Part shown: positions 17,338 through 31,500 of the stretch, one piece after another
Position numbering within the stretch: position 1 is the stretch's first letter
Layout: every line of letters starts with the position of its first letter
The notes under the pieces: generated by a model
What the model was told of the DNA's origin: nothing
Databases searched by the model: none
What the model saw: only the letters and a program-made list of their open reading frames with translations
Assembly (NCBI GenBank): GCA_902729315.2
Contig: LR746265.1
Span: forward strand, 9,419,392 to 9,483,391
DNA: 64,000 bases
Reading direction: 5' to 3'
Source: Spirodela intermedia
Lineage: Eukaryota; Streptophyta; Magnoliopsida; Alismatales; Araceae
Program-made: the position numbers and the translations under genes

Positions 17338-19534
17338 GCTGGTTGCCAGACGGATTCCTGAGCTGAATGGCCTCCATTTGCTGACTTGGCCGGATCTGGT
17401 CCGACAGATCTGATCTAGGCCAACCCAGATTATCAATCTCTGGAACCCAGATCCTTTGAATATAAATATTCAGTATATTCAGTGGTTTTATTGTGTGTAG
17501 AGAGAGAGAGAGAGACTCATATTTTCTGGGTTTTGCTCCTAAAATGAAGGGCATTAATCAAAGGTATGCTGTGTTTTGCCCCGCCAGAACAAATCTGTAC
17601 AAGCATGTGTTTACATGGGTCGTTAATGGGCCCACGCCTTAGCATGGCTGAAGGAAGGAAATGTCGGCCCAAAATGTCAAGCGGGGCGGGGCATAATGGG
17701 CTCTTTTTCCTTCGAGGCATATTTGGGCCAGGCCGGCATGTTGGAACAGCTGGATCCCCCCCCCCCCTCCCTTTTCCGCAGGTGGGTTAGGTTAGAGTAG
17801 AATGTGCCCGGGGATTAAATTATCGGGTCGGTGTGCGTTTGTTGGGGCCTTTTTCCCCATGTTCAATCAATACTAGCACCAGTCGTGATGATAGTACGTA
17901 GTGAGAGAGAGAGAGAGAGACCCACGTGCTAGAAAGTGGGTGGGTCTCTCTCACGCATCCAAAGAGACTACTAACCTTGTATCATTGCTCTCTGTCTCTC
18001 TGTCTCTCTCTCTCTCTCCACCTCTCTGTCTCTGTCTCTCTCTCTCTCTACCTCTGTCTCCTGTCTCTCCGTCATCTCTGTCTACCTCACTCTCTCTCTC
18101 GCTCTACGTCTCTCTGTCCCTCTGTCTCTGTCTATTTCTTTCATGAGTTTACGTTTCTGTCGAATTTTATCACTAATTCGGGGGATAATTCAATAAAGTT
18201 TGATAAATAAATATCCAGGTGACTTCCTTGTCAATTTTCAGTTTAGTCCCTCCCATGGCTGGGATGGGGCCCGTCCGCTGGTGGATACTCCCACGTGTGC
18301 ATCCTCTCTCTCTCTCTCTCTCTGCCCTCTCGGGGGCCATCGGGTTTTTTTCTAATATTTGAAGGGAGGAAAATCAGGCACTCTTTGCCCATATGTTTTA
18401 TGTTATTTATGAATACGCCCCTGACTCCATCCCCACCACTCTCGGCTGTACGTACCGGGCCGTGCCGAGGCTGAGACTCTTGCTCATGATGGCCCGAAAC
18501 CTGATTTCAGTGAGGCTCGGAGAGGGAAGGGACCTGAATGGACAGAAATAACCTCGAAGATGAAGTGAGCTGGGGGAAAACTTACGCGGCGTTGATGGCA
18601 TTAGCACAATATCGGTGAAACATGAGGGCAAAGATTTGCCATCTAGGCCCCCACCGTGCTTGTCTTTCCGAGTTTGGAGGGAAAAGACAGGAGAGGAAGA
18701 GAGAGAGACAGAGAGAGACAGAGAGAGGCGGAGGGAAGATGATAAGATGGGAGGAAGAAGAAGCGAGGGTTTGGAGAGATGGGCCGACGTCCTTGCGGTG
18801 GGTTCCACACACGCTTCCCCAACAATTTGAATTTTGGATACCCAAAGCAATCCTAGCCTCGCTCTCTCTCTCTCTCTCTAGCCCCTCTCCCTCTCTAGGC
18901 CTCTGTCTCTCCCTCGCTGAACTTTTCACCTTGTGTTTGTTGCAGAAGGTCGGAGTTGAGAACAAGGAAGAGGGTTTGCTTGGGCTAGTCTGGGTCCGGT
19001 GGGGGGGGGGGCAGTGGTTTTCGCGCAGAATGCCCCCGGAGGAAGCCGAATAGAGAGCCTCCAATCAATCCTGTTTCCATGGCGAGAAGAAGGCAGGTCA
19101 TGCTGGCAGGTTGGCGGAGCAGTTCTGCCGTGTGACTCGGTTTATGCTCCGTGGGTTCTTCCGGGCTTCCTTCTCCCATGGAGGCGGCGGATTAGGGAGC
19201 GGGCAAATTTTGGTCGTTCGGGAGTTCGATTCTGGGTCTGCTGCGGATCATGGTTTCGCGGGTGGGGAGTGCCGAATGCGGCTGTTCATCTCTCCCCTTC
19301 CTTCTGATTCGAGTGAGCATCATCGGATCTCCGGTGGGGAAGGCTTTCCTTTTTCCCCTTAACTCGGCGTAGCGAGGAATTGGGGTCTGTGTTGGCGCGT
19401 AAGCTGGCGCCCGTCGTCCATTCCTCTACGAGGACGTCCGCTCCAGCGAATCTGGCCGACCGCATTCTCCGTCCTAGGGTTACAACTCTTCTCCTCCCTT
19501 CCTCCTGCCCTGCTTCATCATCTGCTCTGCAACC
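17338..19534. other. Intergenic region between PSF3 and the myosin gene
   Basis: No protein gene is supported. The region contains a group of TGGGCC-type motifs (17627-17729), a pyrimidine-rich block of CTCTGT units (about 17985-18140), CACGTG at about 17921, and purine/pyrimidine tracts at 18690-18730 and 18860-18910. The last several hundred bases before 19535 should contain the myosin promoter and 5' UTR. Long open frames on both strands here are low-complexity translations. Confidence 0.55.
17627..17729. promoter_or_regulatory. TGGGCC/TGGGCT motif group
   Basis: Four motifs (17627 TGGGCCCA, 17666 GGCCCA, 17697 TGGGCT, 17724 TGGGCC) lie within about 100 bp, downstream of PSF3 and 1.8 kb upstream of the myosin start. 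The group resembles the site II cluster at 4.66 kb. It could be the core of a promoter, but no transcript start is visible. Confidence 0.35.
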
Positions 19535-22500
19535 ATGGCGTCGACGTGGGCGCCCGCTCGGAGTTCACTAGAGCAGATGCTGGATTCCATCCGCCAGAGG
19601 GACGAGCAGCCCAAGGACGCGCCGCCGGCTCTGCCGACCCGTCCAGTGAAGCGGGGTCGCTTGCCCACGGCGAGGAGGTCTCTACCAGTCGATTTTAAAG
19701 TCTCCTGCAATGTGCCGACGTACCTACCGGGGGATGAGCCAGAGGAGGCGGAGGCGGAAGTGGAGCGACCTCGAGGACAGGGGAAGGAGGTGGGATTCAG
19801 GAGCGGGATATTTGGAAGCAGAAGGAGGCGGCTGTCGACGGCGGAGGAACCAGGAGAGTCTCCCTATGCGCCGGAGTTGGGGAGTAGCGGGGGAAACATG
19901 GCAGAAGGAAGTGAGTCGGATGCTCCTACTGCTTCTGCTACTCCTGTTGCGTCCCCACCAGCTACTTTGGATCAGTCTAGGTCAAATGGCAGCACCATCG
20001 GTTCTGCTTTGAAAGAGGTAAAATTTTCACTTTCCTTTTTTATTTTTTATTTTAAATGGGAGGTTAGTTTTTGTTCCCTCTGCTTACGGATATTTAATTA
20101 TGTCTTCTGATGTGAAGAAGTTATGATTTTTTTCTGTGCATGATTGTTCTTATTTGCTCAATTTCAATGCTCGATTTATTGAATGATGAAACCGTTTCCA
20201 TAAAGATGCCAGGATCGTGCCTTTGTTCTATACCGGATCATTAACAATGTCTTCCTTTTTACTTATTTCTTATGGGTCCGTTGAATTGATGGTTTCTCTG
20301 CCCAATTGCCGAATAATATCATCAGTTGAATTGGAGAAGGGAATATGAACACTGAGGAATTATTTTCCAAGTTCGTCAAAGGTGAGGGGGGCTCAAAGAC
20401 TTTTTTTATTTTATGCGATGATGGTGGGGGTGGTTTAGAGATCAAGTGCCAATGTCGTGCCACTTCGCTGCCAGTAGTGCCAAATAGTGATCCGATGATA
20501 ACGTAGTGCTCTCTATTAACAGGAATCGATATTTTTTATTTTTTTGTGTGACTGATGATACTGTGCTGGTAATCGTCTAGAAGTGGAAAGTACAAGTGAT
20601 GGAGGCAATATTTGGTGCCTGATTGGAAAGCAGAACCAGATTCGGGGTTGTGACAGCTTCAAACGCTTTGAACTGTCAAAGTTGAGCAGAAAAGATTTAT
20701 TATAAAATTATGATTATTTTCGGTCGAAGCAGGCTCCTAATTTCTTAACTATAAAATTTTGATGGGGAAACAATCGTAAGTTTGTTCGTGGGAGAAGTGT
20801 GGAAGAAATGTAATGTTTGAGAGCGTCTGTTGAAGGTTCAGATTAAGGTAAATGGGAAACGCTTTGTGTGCGTTGCTAATTGGGCCCCTTTTTTGCTCAA
20901 GAAATTCTTTCAGAATTCTTTGCTAGTCATATTTTCTTTCACAAGAGGTTGGCTAAAGAATTAAATTCATTCCCTGACAATTCATCATTGTAACATGAAA
21001 AATAGATGCTTGATATGGGCTGGAGAGATGCTTTGATTTTTATAAATGGCAACTCCTGCTAGAATGTTCAAGACATGCTGCCCTTATTTCCTAGGTATTC
21101 ATTGCGATTATCTGTCCATCTTATATTTTAGTTTATTGTTCTTCTGTTGTAATCTCATCATTTTCGGGATTCTTCTCTTTTCTTTTCTGCTTTGTGCGAT
21201 GATTGCTACACTTTGATGCTTAAAAGTGCTGATATCTTATTAAAAAATGACGACAGATGTGCTAGCTAGCATACATTTCAGTTCAGTGTAATTCCTTCTT
21301 TCTATAATGCTTGGGTGTACTTTACAGGAACTGTGTGTCTGGTATCGTCTTCCAAATGCCAATTGGGAGCGAGGACAGGTTAAATCATTCTCAGCCGAAG
21401 ATGCACATATTTCTCTATCAGACGGCAGGGTAGGCTTGTTCTACATTAAAACCTCATGTGCCGCCATTATTAGAAGCTTAGGATAGTACGAAATTTAAGT
21501 GCCTTACCTGTTATTGTGCCCAGGTTTCAGCAGTACCAACGGAAAACATTTTACCTGCAAATCCACATCTTCTTGATGGGGTGGATGATTTATTGCAGCT
21601 CAGTTATCTCAATGAGCCATCCGTTCTTCACAACCTTCGATGCAGATATTCCTCTGATAAAATTTACGTATGCATTTGGAATTAAATTGTCGCATAGTCT
21701 TTAGTTTCTCTTCAGTTTGCTAAGTCACTATTGACTTTCTCCATTTTCCTGTCTGTAGACCAAAGCTGGGCCAGTTTTGGTTGCAGTAAATCCCTTCAAG
21801 GAGGTTTCTCTTTATGGTAATGATATTCTTTCAGCTTATCGGCAGAAAACCACTGATAGCCCCCATGTCTATGCAGTAGCAGACAATGCCTACAACGAAA
21901 TGATGAGAGGTAAAAGTATTCATATACTTGGGATACAAATATTTTCGAGTTATGATCACGTAGTGTGTGCAGATTATTCATTTCTTGTACATTTACATCA
22001 CATGATCTCTTTATATGATGCACATGGTGGATCTATTTCCCCAAATGGTATTCACATCACCCCTCTCTGTATTTTGCAGACGAAATTAATCAATCTATTA
22101 TCATAAGGTAAATTAAATCTTCAATTATTGGTGAAGTGATATTCTTATTTATTTTTCAGTTGAAGTGCAACTCTGAAATTTGTTTCTCAGTAACCCATTC
22201 TGTTTTGTTGCTGGCCTCTGTCTTCTACACAGTGGTGAAAGTGGAGCAGGAAAAACTGAAACAGCAAAAATCGCCATGCAATACTTGGCTGCACTTGGGG
22301 GCGGAAATGGTATAGAGTATGAAGTTTTGCAGGCAAATTTTATATTGGAAGCATTTGGAAATGCAAAAACATCCAGAAATCACAACTCTAGCAGATTTGT
22401 GAGTCTGAATTTTTTTTCCTTTGAGTCACATTTGTGAGCATCCAGAAATGCCTGCTTACATCTTATTTTCTCTTTGTGGCGGCCTTACCCTTCCTTTTGG

Positions 22501-25500
22501 AAATCTTACACAAATATCTTAGATTTATTTTATTATATTACATTTAATGCAGGGAAAACTAATTGAAATCCATTTTAGCTCTTCTGGAAAGATATGCGGC
22601 GCTAAGATTCAAACCTGTAAGCACATTTTAATGCTTTTTATATTCACAGATCTTTGATTGTTAATCTTTTATAGAGAAGCTGATTTGCTTTTTATGTGGT
22701 GTCTTATTGTCAAAATTCATATGCTGAGCAGTTTTACTTGAGAAGGTACTCTTATTTCATAAGATACTATTTCCATGATTTGTTTTTGATTGATCTTGAC
22801 AATTCTTGTGCTGTGTTTGCATAGTCGAGAGTTGTCCAACGTGCAATGAATGAAAGATCTTATCACATCTTTTACCAACTCTGTGCAGGAGCCCCTCCGT
22901 TTCTTAAAGGTTGGTCTGTGTGGTTTTTCTTTTTCATGTTTTTTTTCTCTTGTTGCCGAACCATCTGGTCGTAGCTGAATGTTTTATGTATTGTTTTGGA
23001 TTTGTGACTTTGCTGCGTTTATTGGATCTACGAGAAATTAGTGCATATATAGGATCCACACCTAATCTCATATGGAAAAACGTATGATCACATACTGCAG
23101 CACAAATTCCCTAAAGACCTGGGGGGCTGCCATATGCAGATTCTGTGTTGTACATGATGGTACACATCTGCCCAGTAGACACTTTTTTTTTTGGCAGCCA
23201 AGCAGCCAGCAAGTCTTCCACCTAAAATTTTATTGCCATTGATATATATATATATATACACACACACACTCACACACACGTGTGTGTGTACGTAAATTCA
23301 GACGCGCATATCTATATAGCAATGTATATATATACATGGCGCCATATTTTTTTAAGTGCTTTATCGGTGAATATGGTGTTGTCATTCAAGTTCTCCCCTT
23401 ATCTTTGATTTCAGAGCCTCAGAACAAGTAAATATGGTCTTTCTCAGTGTTTCAATGTGTGCATTCTGAATCTTGACGTCAGGTATATTGTCATTATGGT
23501 GTAACTGTGACGTCAGTGTTTCTCAGTGTCTGCTCATAAATAACAACATTGTATCGATTCATAATTGGAAAATTGTATTCCCGAGTGCTTTTAACGTCTA
23601 ATACATGGATATTATGTGTTGGTGAAATATGTGTTGTCGTTAAGATTTAAGATGGTATATGATTATGAGATATTTTACAATATGTGGTTATTCTCAGAAC
23701 GGCTTAACTTGAAAGCAGCGAATGAGTACGAGTATCTGAAGCAAAGCCTCTGTTTGACCATAGATGATGTCAATGATGCAAAAAGGTTTCACTTGCTGCT
23801 GGTATTGTCTAACCACATTTTGCCACACTGACGAGCATGATTTGCGGGCCATCTTTCTGGACTTTCTTTGTGCCTACATTCAGCATGTTGCCACTTAACT
23901 TTCCTTCTTTTCCTCCTCCTTAGGAAGCTCTAGATGTTGTTCAAATTCCAAAGGAAGATCAAGAAAAAGTGTTTGCAATGCTCGCTGCGGTACTGTGGCT
24001 TGGGAACGTTTCCTTTTCAGTGGTTGACAACGAAAACCATGTAGAAGTTGAGCCAAATGAAGGTACTAAGGGATTCCGTGTTATACACCTCTTTTTGTAT
24101 GAAAGCTTGCTGCTTTTCATTTTAATGAATGACGTTTTCCTGAGGGTTTCCATGAACATCTTCATACTGATGCGTAACTAGTGTGCATGTTGGACTCGTC
24201 AATTCGTCATGTAAATTTGTTCATGATTATGGGCTCCTGATAGTTTGTCTTTTTTGTGTTGACATGAAGGATGTTGGGGTTTTCCCCCTTTAATGCGTTT
24301 TATGAATAAACTAGAATACTTAGCTGTCCATTGTAATGAAAAATTAATTTCATATTGTGCTGGATTCCCTTTTTCTACTAATTCATGACATAAAGTAGGA
24401 AAGTCCGATTATCTTCATTGATTGCCTTTTATCCTCTGGGTTTTCACCTGGTTTCTTAAAAAATTCTCCCGTAGACGATAAGGTCTCATATTTTAAAATG
24501 GAAGACTACTGAAGAAGGAAGAGAGCATGGACATTTTTCTTGGTGGTTTACAAAGGGATCATTGCACAGATATGGCTATTTCATTGCCTGATAGTTCATG
24601 TTTTTTTTCCTGAACGGAATAATTTGTTGATGTCTGTCAATTTTTGAATTGCCTAAACACTGGCTTTATAGTTTTGTTGATCTTTTTGTTCTGTCTGGAA
24701 CTCGGTGTAGCTGGCATCAACTCAGCTTCTTTATTTATGTCTCTTCTGACCTTTGTGTATTTTATTTTTCAATTTGATTCAGATTTTATGTACTTCCCAA
24801 ATTATTTGATGCAATATGATTGCCTACTCAACAGTATTTTTAAATAAAAAGTTCTTGCCTTTTAATTTTATTATTAATTATTAAATCATTCGGTATGGCT
24901 TTCTCTCTAATAGATTTATTACCTTGGCAAATTGATCGAGGATTTTCTTGCTAAACAAGCAACATAATTTAAATTATGACATTAGTAGCACGGACAACTC
25001 TATAATGAGGAATACAATTAATAAAAATTATGGGTTCTTGTGACTGTAAAGAAATTGACTCTTCCAGAAACCAGTAACGCATAACAGCATAAATAACTTG
25101 GAGAAGTTCCTTTCATTCTTCTCTCGCCTGGAGTGAAAAATGTAAATGGATTATTAAATGATGGAAAAAATCTCATTTTGCTTAGGTTTTAAAAGACTTT
25201 TGATTTTGGTGATAAAATGAGACGTTAATGCATTATTGTGGCTGTAATTTGACCACAGGTTTAAGTAATTCAGCTAAATTACTGGGCTGCAGTGTTCAGA
25301 ACTTGATACTGGCTGTATCAACTTGCAGGATTCGAGCTGGGAAAGACACTATTATCCGAAAGATGACCTTAGCGCAGGTATTAAACAACCAAACAGCCTC
25401 TGTTTATTAATCTATTGACTGCTCGTCTTTAACAGTCCATTTTGGTCTTTCTGATTGATGATTGTTGTCATGCAGGCTATTGACGCTAGGGATGCATTGG

Positions 25501-28500
25501 CTAAATCAATATACGTTAGCTTGTTTGAGTGGCTCATTGAACAAATCAATAAGTCTCTTGAAGTAGGCAAATCGCATACGGGCAGATCTATTAGTATTCT
25601 TGACATTTATGGGTTTGAATCATTCTATGTCAGTATTAATGGCACTAATATGCGATGAAAACTACCTTTCTACCTGAATATTGTCTTTATATACTGTTGC
25701 TCAATTCTTTTTCAGAAAAATAGCTTTGAACAGTTTTGCATAAACTATGCTAATGAAAGACTTCAACAACACTTCAATCGACATCTGTTCAAGCTTGAGC
25801 AGGAGGTAAAAGTCCTCACATAATTGTGCTCTCAAGGCTGACTGTTGGAGAAATAAAATATCCTCATAGGTTGTTGGATGTGTTTGATATCTTGTTTTAA
25901 ACAAGACTCGGTATCTTTTTTCAGAAACCTTTCTGAATCACCTTCCTTCATTCAATAACTAGAAAAATGAAAACGTTCAGCTCTACATCATTGAAGTTCT
26001 TGCTTACATTCTCCAAATTTCTAAGAATGTGATTGAGGTGAATATCAGTCTCGGAATCGATCCATATCCAATCTTTGTCAATGCTGAATATGCTTCATTT
26101 CAATCTTGGTTCTGGTTGCTTTTAGTTTTTTTATCAAAGTTAACGAAAATTGTTGGAGTGTCGTTGGATGTACAACATTCTAATGACACAGTTGATTTCA
26201 GAAACATATGAAGCTTACCAGGATGCTCGGGGATTCACATTGGTCCTACCCTGATTTCTTAACCTGAATTGATAGTCCAGTTTATCCAAAGCAGCTTCAA
26301 CGTAGTCTGGTATATGCATAGTTCACATGTTGGACAGAATGCGAGAAAGTTGTATGCCTTAGATGGTAGATGCTTGCAGCAGCCCTAAGTTATACTACCA
26401 CCCATATGCTACAATTTCGTCCATATTTTCCCATAACAAGATTTATTTCCTTCTCTGGTTGGCGGCCTCAAATTACTTTACACTCGGATGCTTAATTTAA
26501 TTTATTTTTGCATTTTCTTACTTCACTGTGCTGCAATCTAATTCTTAGACGATTGTTTGGTGTCTTTTTCCTTGTTCAGGAATATACCCTTGATGGAATT
26601 GACTGGACAAGAGTAAATTTTATTGACAACACTGAATGTCTGAATCTCTTTGAGAAGGTGCAACTTCAGGCTTTGTTACAGTTTCCTTTTTGGCTACAGA
26701 GATGAGCTGTTGTAAACATTGGTTCCACATCAGTTTTGTAGTTGTGAATTTTTTGTTCTTTTATTTTTTTGCAATTCAGTGCAAAATTTTTCAATAAAAC
26801 TCTTGGCCAGCATGTGCAAATTATTTTTTGGCCGATTTATTCTGCGTCTGTTGTCATCAATATCATGACTGTTTCAGTACCCAATAAAAATAAACATGCC
26901 ATTTAATTTCGTTAAATTGACATACTCATGCTTTGTAAGCACCAATTGTAATGGATTTGATGGCTGTGGAATTGTCATCAGAAGGCAAATAGCAGATTGT
27001 CTATGCAGGATGCTCTGTCGGTTTGTCTGGCTGGGGTCTAACAAAGTGCTATCCATGTACATTGTATGTCTATTAGTCGTCTTTTCCACTTTACATTCGA
27101 ATGACTTTATGTATTCCCACGTTCTAGAAGAAACATTACCTGTCAGCCATTCATCTCCTCTGACTCTAATTACTAGTTTCAGGATATTGTGTAGTTATTC
27201 ACAATATTAGAGCTGATTGTTTGCTTCTCAGTTTAAGGCCAAATCTGCCTTTCATTTCTGTATTTTAGAGTTTTGCAGCTATAGCACAGAGATCACCAAG
27301 ACCCCTGGAGTCACGACAACAATTTGGGACTTGTTGCCATTTTATCGCTCTTACCATTAGGTAGTTTTTATGCTGGAGAAAACTAAAAGTGGTTGGTGAA
27401 GCATAGGCCGTCCGCTTTTGTTCCAAAGCTGTGTTCCGCTTACCTACACTGGCAAATGCGTACTTGATTAAGTATTTGTCCTCCATATCAGAAGTATTAG
27501 ACCTTTTTTCACCTGCAAGATTGATCTCTTCATCACTATCTAATGATTATTTTATTCTGCTAATACGATCAACTTATGCTCGTGATATTGCTTACAGTAC
27601 ATTGTATTTTTCTCCTATTTTGAGATGATGAGCAAGGTTTTCCTTTGCCCTGCAGAGACCACTGGGGTTGCTGTCTTTATTAGATGAAGAGTCTACTTTC
27701 CCAAAAGCAACAGACTTAACCTTCGCTGATAAACTTAGGGAACACTTGAATGGGAACTCGTGTTTCAAAGGTGAAAGAGATGGTGCTTTCAGAGTCTGTC
27801 ATTATGCTGGAGAGGTTTGTTGGCAATTTATTTCGAGTAGGCTTGTGGACATGCAATTTTCGTGATGTAACAGCTAACTTGCATCTCATTTTATGTATAA
27901 AAGTTCAGTCTGTGATGACTATAATATTTACGATCATTTTACTTTGAATAGGTTTGTGGGTATATCGTTTCATATGATTGTTATAATTTTTGAGTTTTAT
28001 TTCATCATGTGGATTTATAACGATATATCGGTCATGTAATAAATTAAATTAAGAGCTAGGAAATAATCCTGGACATGTAGTTATCATAATTCTCCATTAT
28101 GGAGAATTGGCATGGAAAAATATCGAGTGCATTGTTCGGGCTGAAGTATGGAAAGGAGAAACAGTTTATTTCTATAAAAATGGAATCATATTGGACACCT
28201 TTTGTAATAAGAAAGGACAATTTTCTGTTGAAAATACCCTTGTGTTGGTTCGTAATTGGAACTATCGAAAGGTTTTTGAGCGCAAAATTAAATTTTGCCT
28301 TATTTGTCTGATGTTTTCATTCAAGTAATCTAGTTCCCATTTGTTCTGCGGTTATGGTCCTATCAGGTATCCTACAACACAAGTGGATTCTTGGAGAAAA
28401 ACAGAGATCCACTTCATTCTCATTCTATTGAGCTACTCTTATCAAGCAGTTTCCAGCTCCCCAAGTTGTTAGCATCAAATTTGCTTGGTCAGTCTCAGAA

Positions 28501-31500
28501 GCTTTCGAGCCCTTTTGGGAGGTCAAATGGAACTGATACACAAAAGCAGGGCGTGTGCATGAAGTTCAAGGTATTGGTGTCTCACAGGCTCATTACGCTG
28601 CGAGTTAATTTTTCCTGTTACAGGGTGCATGCTCTGCTCCCAAGAATGTGAAAAATAGAGAGACTTGTTCCATCCCCATGGTCCATTAAGCCCGCTCTGA
28701 CCTCCCTTTGCTTATTACCAATGTCATAAAGGCAATTTTTTCGGGACTTGGTATCGGAGTAATCTGCCATATACTCCCTAATGCATTGCGGTTTCTATTA
28801 ATGGAGGTGCCTTTGACGCACCAAAATGTTCTTTCCAGTTTGCGTAGGATAAGAATGACTGTATAAAGGACTTTCATCACAGATTTTTGAGTCCATGTGA
28901 CAGGTCATTTGATTCAAGTTGCAGTTTTCATCGCTGTTGACCTGTATCAAAAGTATATCACCATCATCTGACGCTCTACGTATCTCATTATTTTAGGGAT
29001 CTATTTCGTTTATTCATATAATATCAAATGGACACCATTATTAAGCCTTACTCCAGCATGCAATGGGTGACAAAGATAAGATGAAGTTATTCAATCAATG
29101 GCCACTTTGGTGCTGCCAAGTTACTGGTTAAGACTACCACGAGACAAGAGAAGGCCTAATAAGTCTCGTGAGAATAATTTATGAGTGAAAAATTAAGATA
29201 CTTTTGCACCAGTTCATATGATGCCCTTGGGGGACTGCAAATGGTCCCAAAGCACGTCTGATAAAGGCTAACCAAGCATTTGTTTAGCCTTGATGTGGCA
29301 TGGCTTGTCTAGATAACAGAAGTCTTGACGATGGGAGCAATTCTTATTATTTTCTTCTTTCCTAGCTGGGGATCCATTTTTCTACTTGGGGATTCCTGTA
29401 GGAGGATCAAGATCTCCTAGATTCAGTAACATGATCTTTGAAGTGTCTTTCAATTTCTATTAGTACTTGAACGCCTGTAGATTCTTAGAAAGGTTTACAT
29501 CTTATTATGATCTTTCCACGTGTTAAAGTCCTTGTGAGCACCATAAATATACGACGTTAATGTTGATTGGTACCTGTAATTACTGTGCTAATGAACATAA
29601 TTATCCTCCTTATATGTTCACAGGAAAGAAAATAATATAGATACTTGGGACGTCACCTGAAATCTCAGTTTTTAACCTTCCCCCCCATGCCCATGTCAAA
29701 TACCTGGAACTTTTTTCTTTAACACGACGTGCGGTTTGTGGGTATTTGCTGGAGCATACAAATTACCTGTGGGCGTTTCTCTTCGCTTGGTCCTCTGCTT
29801 CCTTTTCTCCCTCATCCTGTTTATGTTTTAAATCTTGATCTGTGTGTAGACCTTGTTTTGCAATGTTCTGCTAAAGAACTATTTGGAGACTCTCATTGTG
29901 AAAGCGTCTTATTTGATGGTTATGTTTTACTTTCAGACTCAGTTATTCAGACTCATGCAACGTTTGGAGAACACCACACCCCACTTCATTCGATGCATCA
30001 AACCAAATGACAAGCAGTTGCCAGGTTTGTATGAAAACGATATTGTCTTACAACAGTTAAGGTGCTGTGGAGTTCTTGAAGTTGTGAGAATATCAAGGGC
30101 TGGCTATCCAACTCGAATGACACATCAGAATTTTGCAAAAAGGTCTTGTCTTCTGTTTCCATTACATTGGTGAGTGTGGTATTCATACTTTGGTTGCTGA
30201 TATGGTAAAGCATAACTACAATCTTCAGGTACGGATTTCTTCTCTCAGAAAATGCTGCATCTCAGGATCCACTCAGCGTTTCAGTTGCCATCCTTCAACA
30301 TTTCAATGTCTTGCCAGACATGTATCAAGTCGGATTTACGAAGCTGTTCTTTCGCACGGGACAGGTAATGGCTCATATTTGACCCCTCTAATATCTAATT
30401 TCAAGAAAAATTATGGGTTAGTATTCCTGAAGTTGAGGGTTTTTCTGAAGAAACTGCAGCATGCTGATAGATTCGGAATTCGCTGGCTGTTAACGTAGAA
30501 TCTACTTGTGCTTACCATGAGTTGAACAAGCCGTCGTTAATTTATGGATCTTCTCTTGTATTCTTATCATAAATGTTTATTGATACTCGAATTAGGTGAG
30601 CTCTTTGAAAAGTATATTGAGTTCATTGACGATGATTTTTTTTCTTCATCAAACTGTTTCCCTCGTCTCCAGGCCCTCAATTGCTTTCAATTTCTTTGTA
30701 TATGGAGAATATCCCCGAACTTACTTCCTTGACATTTAACGAAAGTGATTACTTAATCTGGCTCTCACTGCCTTTACCGTTGCTCAATTTATTGGTGTGA
30801 GGTTTGTTATGATGGCATTCATCATGAGAGTCATAGTGATGCCGACTGATGTGCCAAACAGAGGGTATATATGCCTTGGAGACATTAGGATGCACTTCAT
30901 CTTTGATCTAGTAGTGTTGATGAGTATATGAGTGATATTTATTGTGTTCGGATTATTTTTGGATTATCTGCTGTTAACTTAAAATCAACGTTTTTGTTTG
31001 AATTTTTCGGTGCTGTAAATTATGTCATTAGTCCCTAATTCGGACTTAAAATCAACGTCTTCTTCTTCCTCTTCTTCCGCTACACAGCCTGCTACCTTCA
31101 ATCTCAGCAGCACTTTCCCCAGAAGAATCTTCAGTGTTTTGTAAAGCCATCAAATGAAGAAGACGTATAAATAAAACCAAGGTTGAAGAAAAAAAATGTA
31201 TTTTATCATTTTGCAGACAATCCCTTTGTTTTTGGGCGATTTTATCATGATCATGTGTAGTAATGCATTATCTTCGTGTGAATGAAAGGATCCAAGGGAC
31301 AAAATGAGCTATATAGAAATTTTCTGGAACATAATTCTCGATTCTCTAAACAAGTGTATTTTCTGTAACTTTTGCTACACTGACGCATTATTTGATACTT
31401 GCAGATTGCTATATTAGAAGACGCCAGGAATCGAACTCTGAAGGGGATTCTGGGGGTACAGAGGTGTTTTCGTGGTTTCCAAGCACGCCATAAATTTAAG

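Noticed and set aside
18407-19064. Minus-strand frames of 147 and 160 aa upstream of the myosin gene
   Set aside because: They are Ser/Leu-rich translations of CT/GA tracts with no conserved motif.
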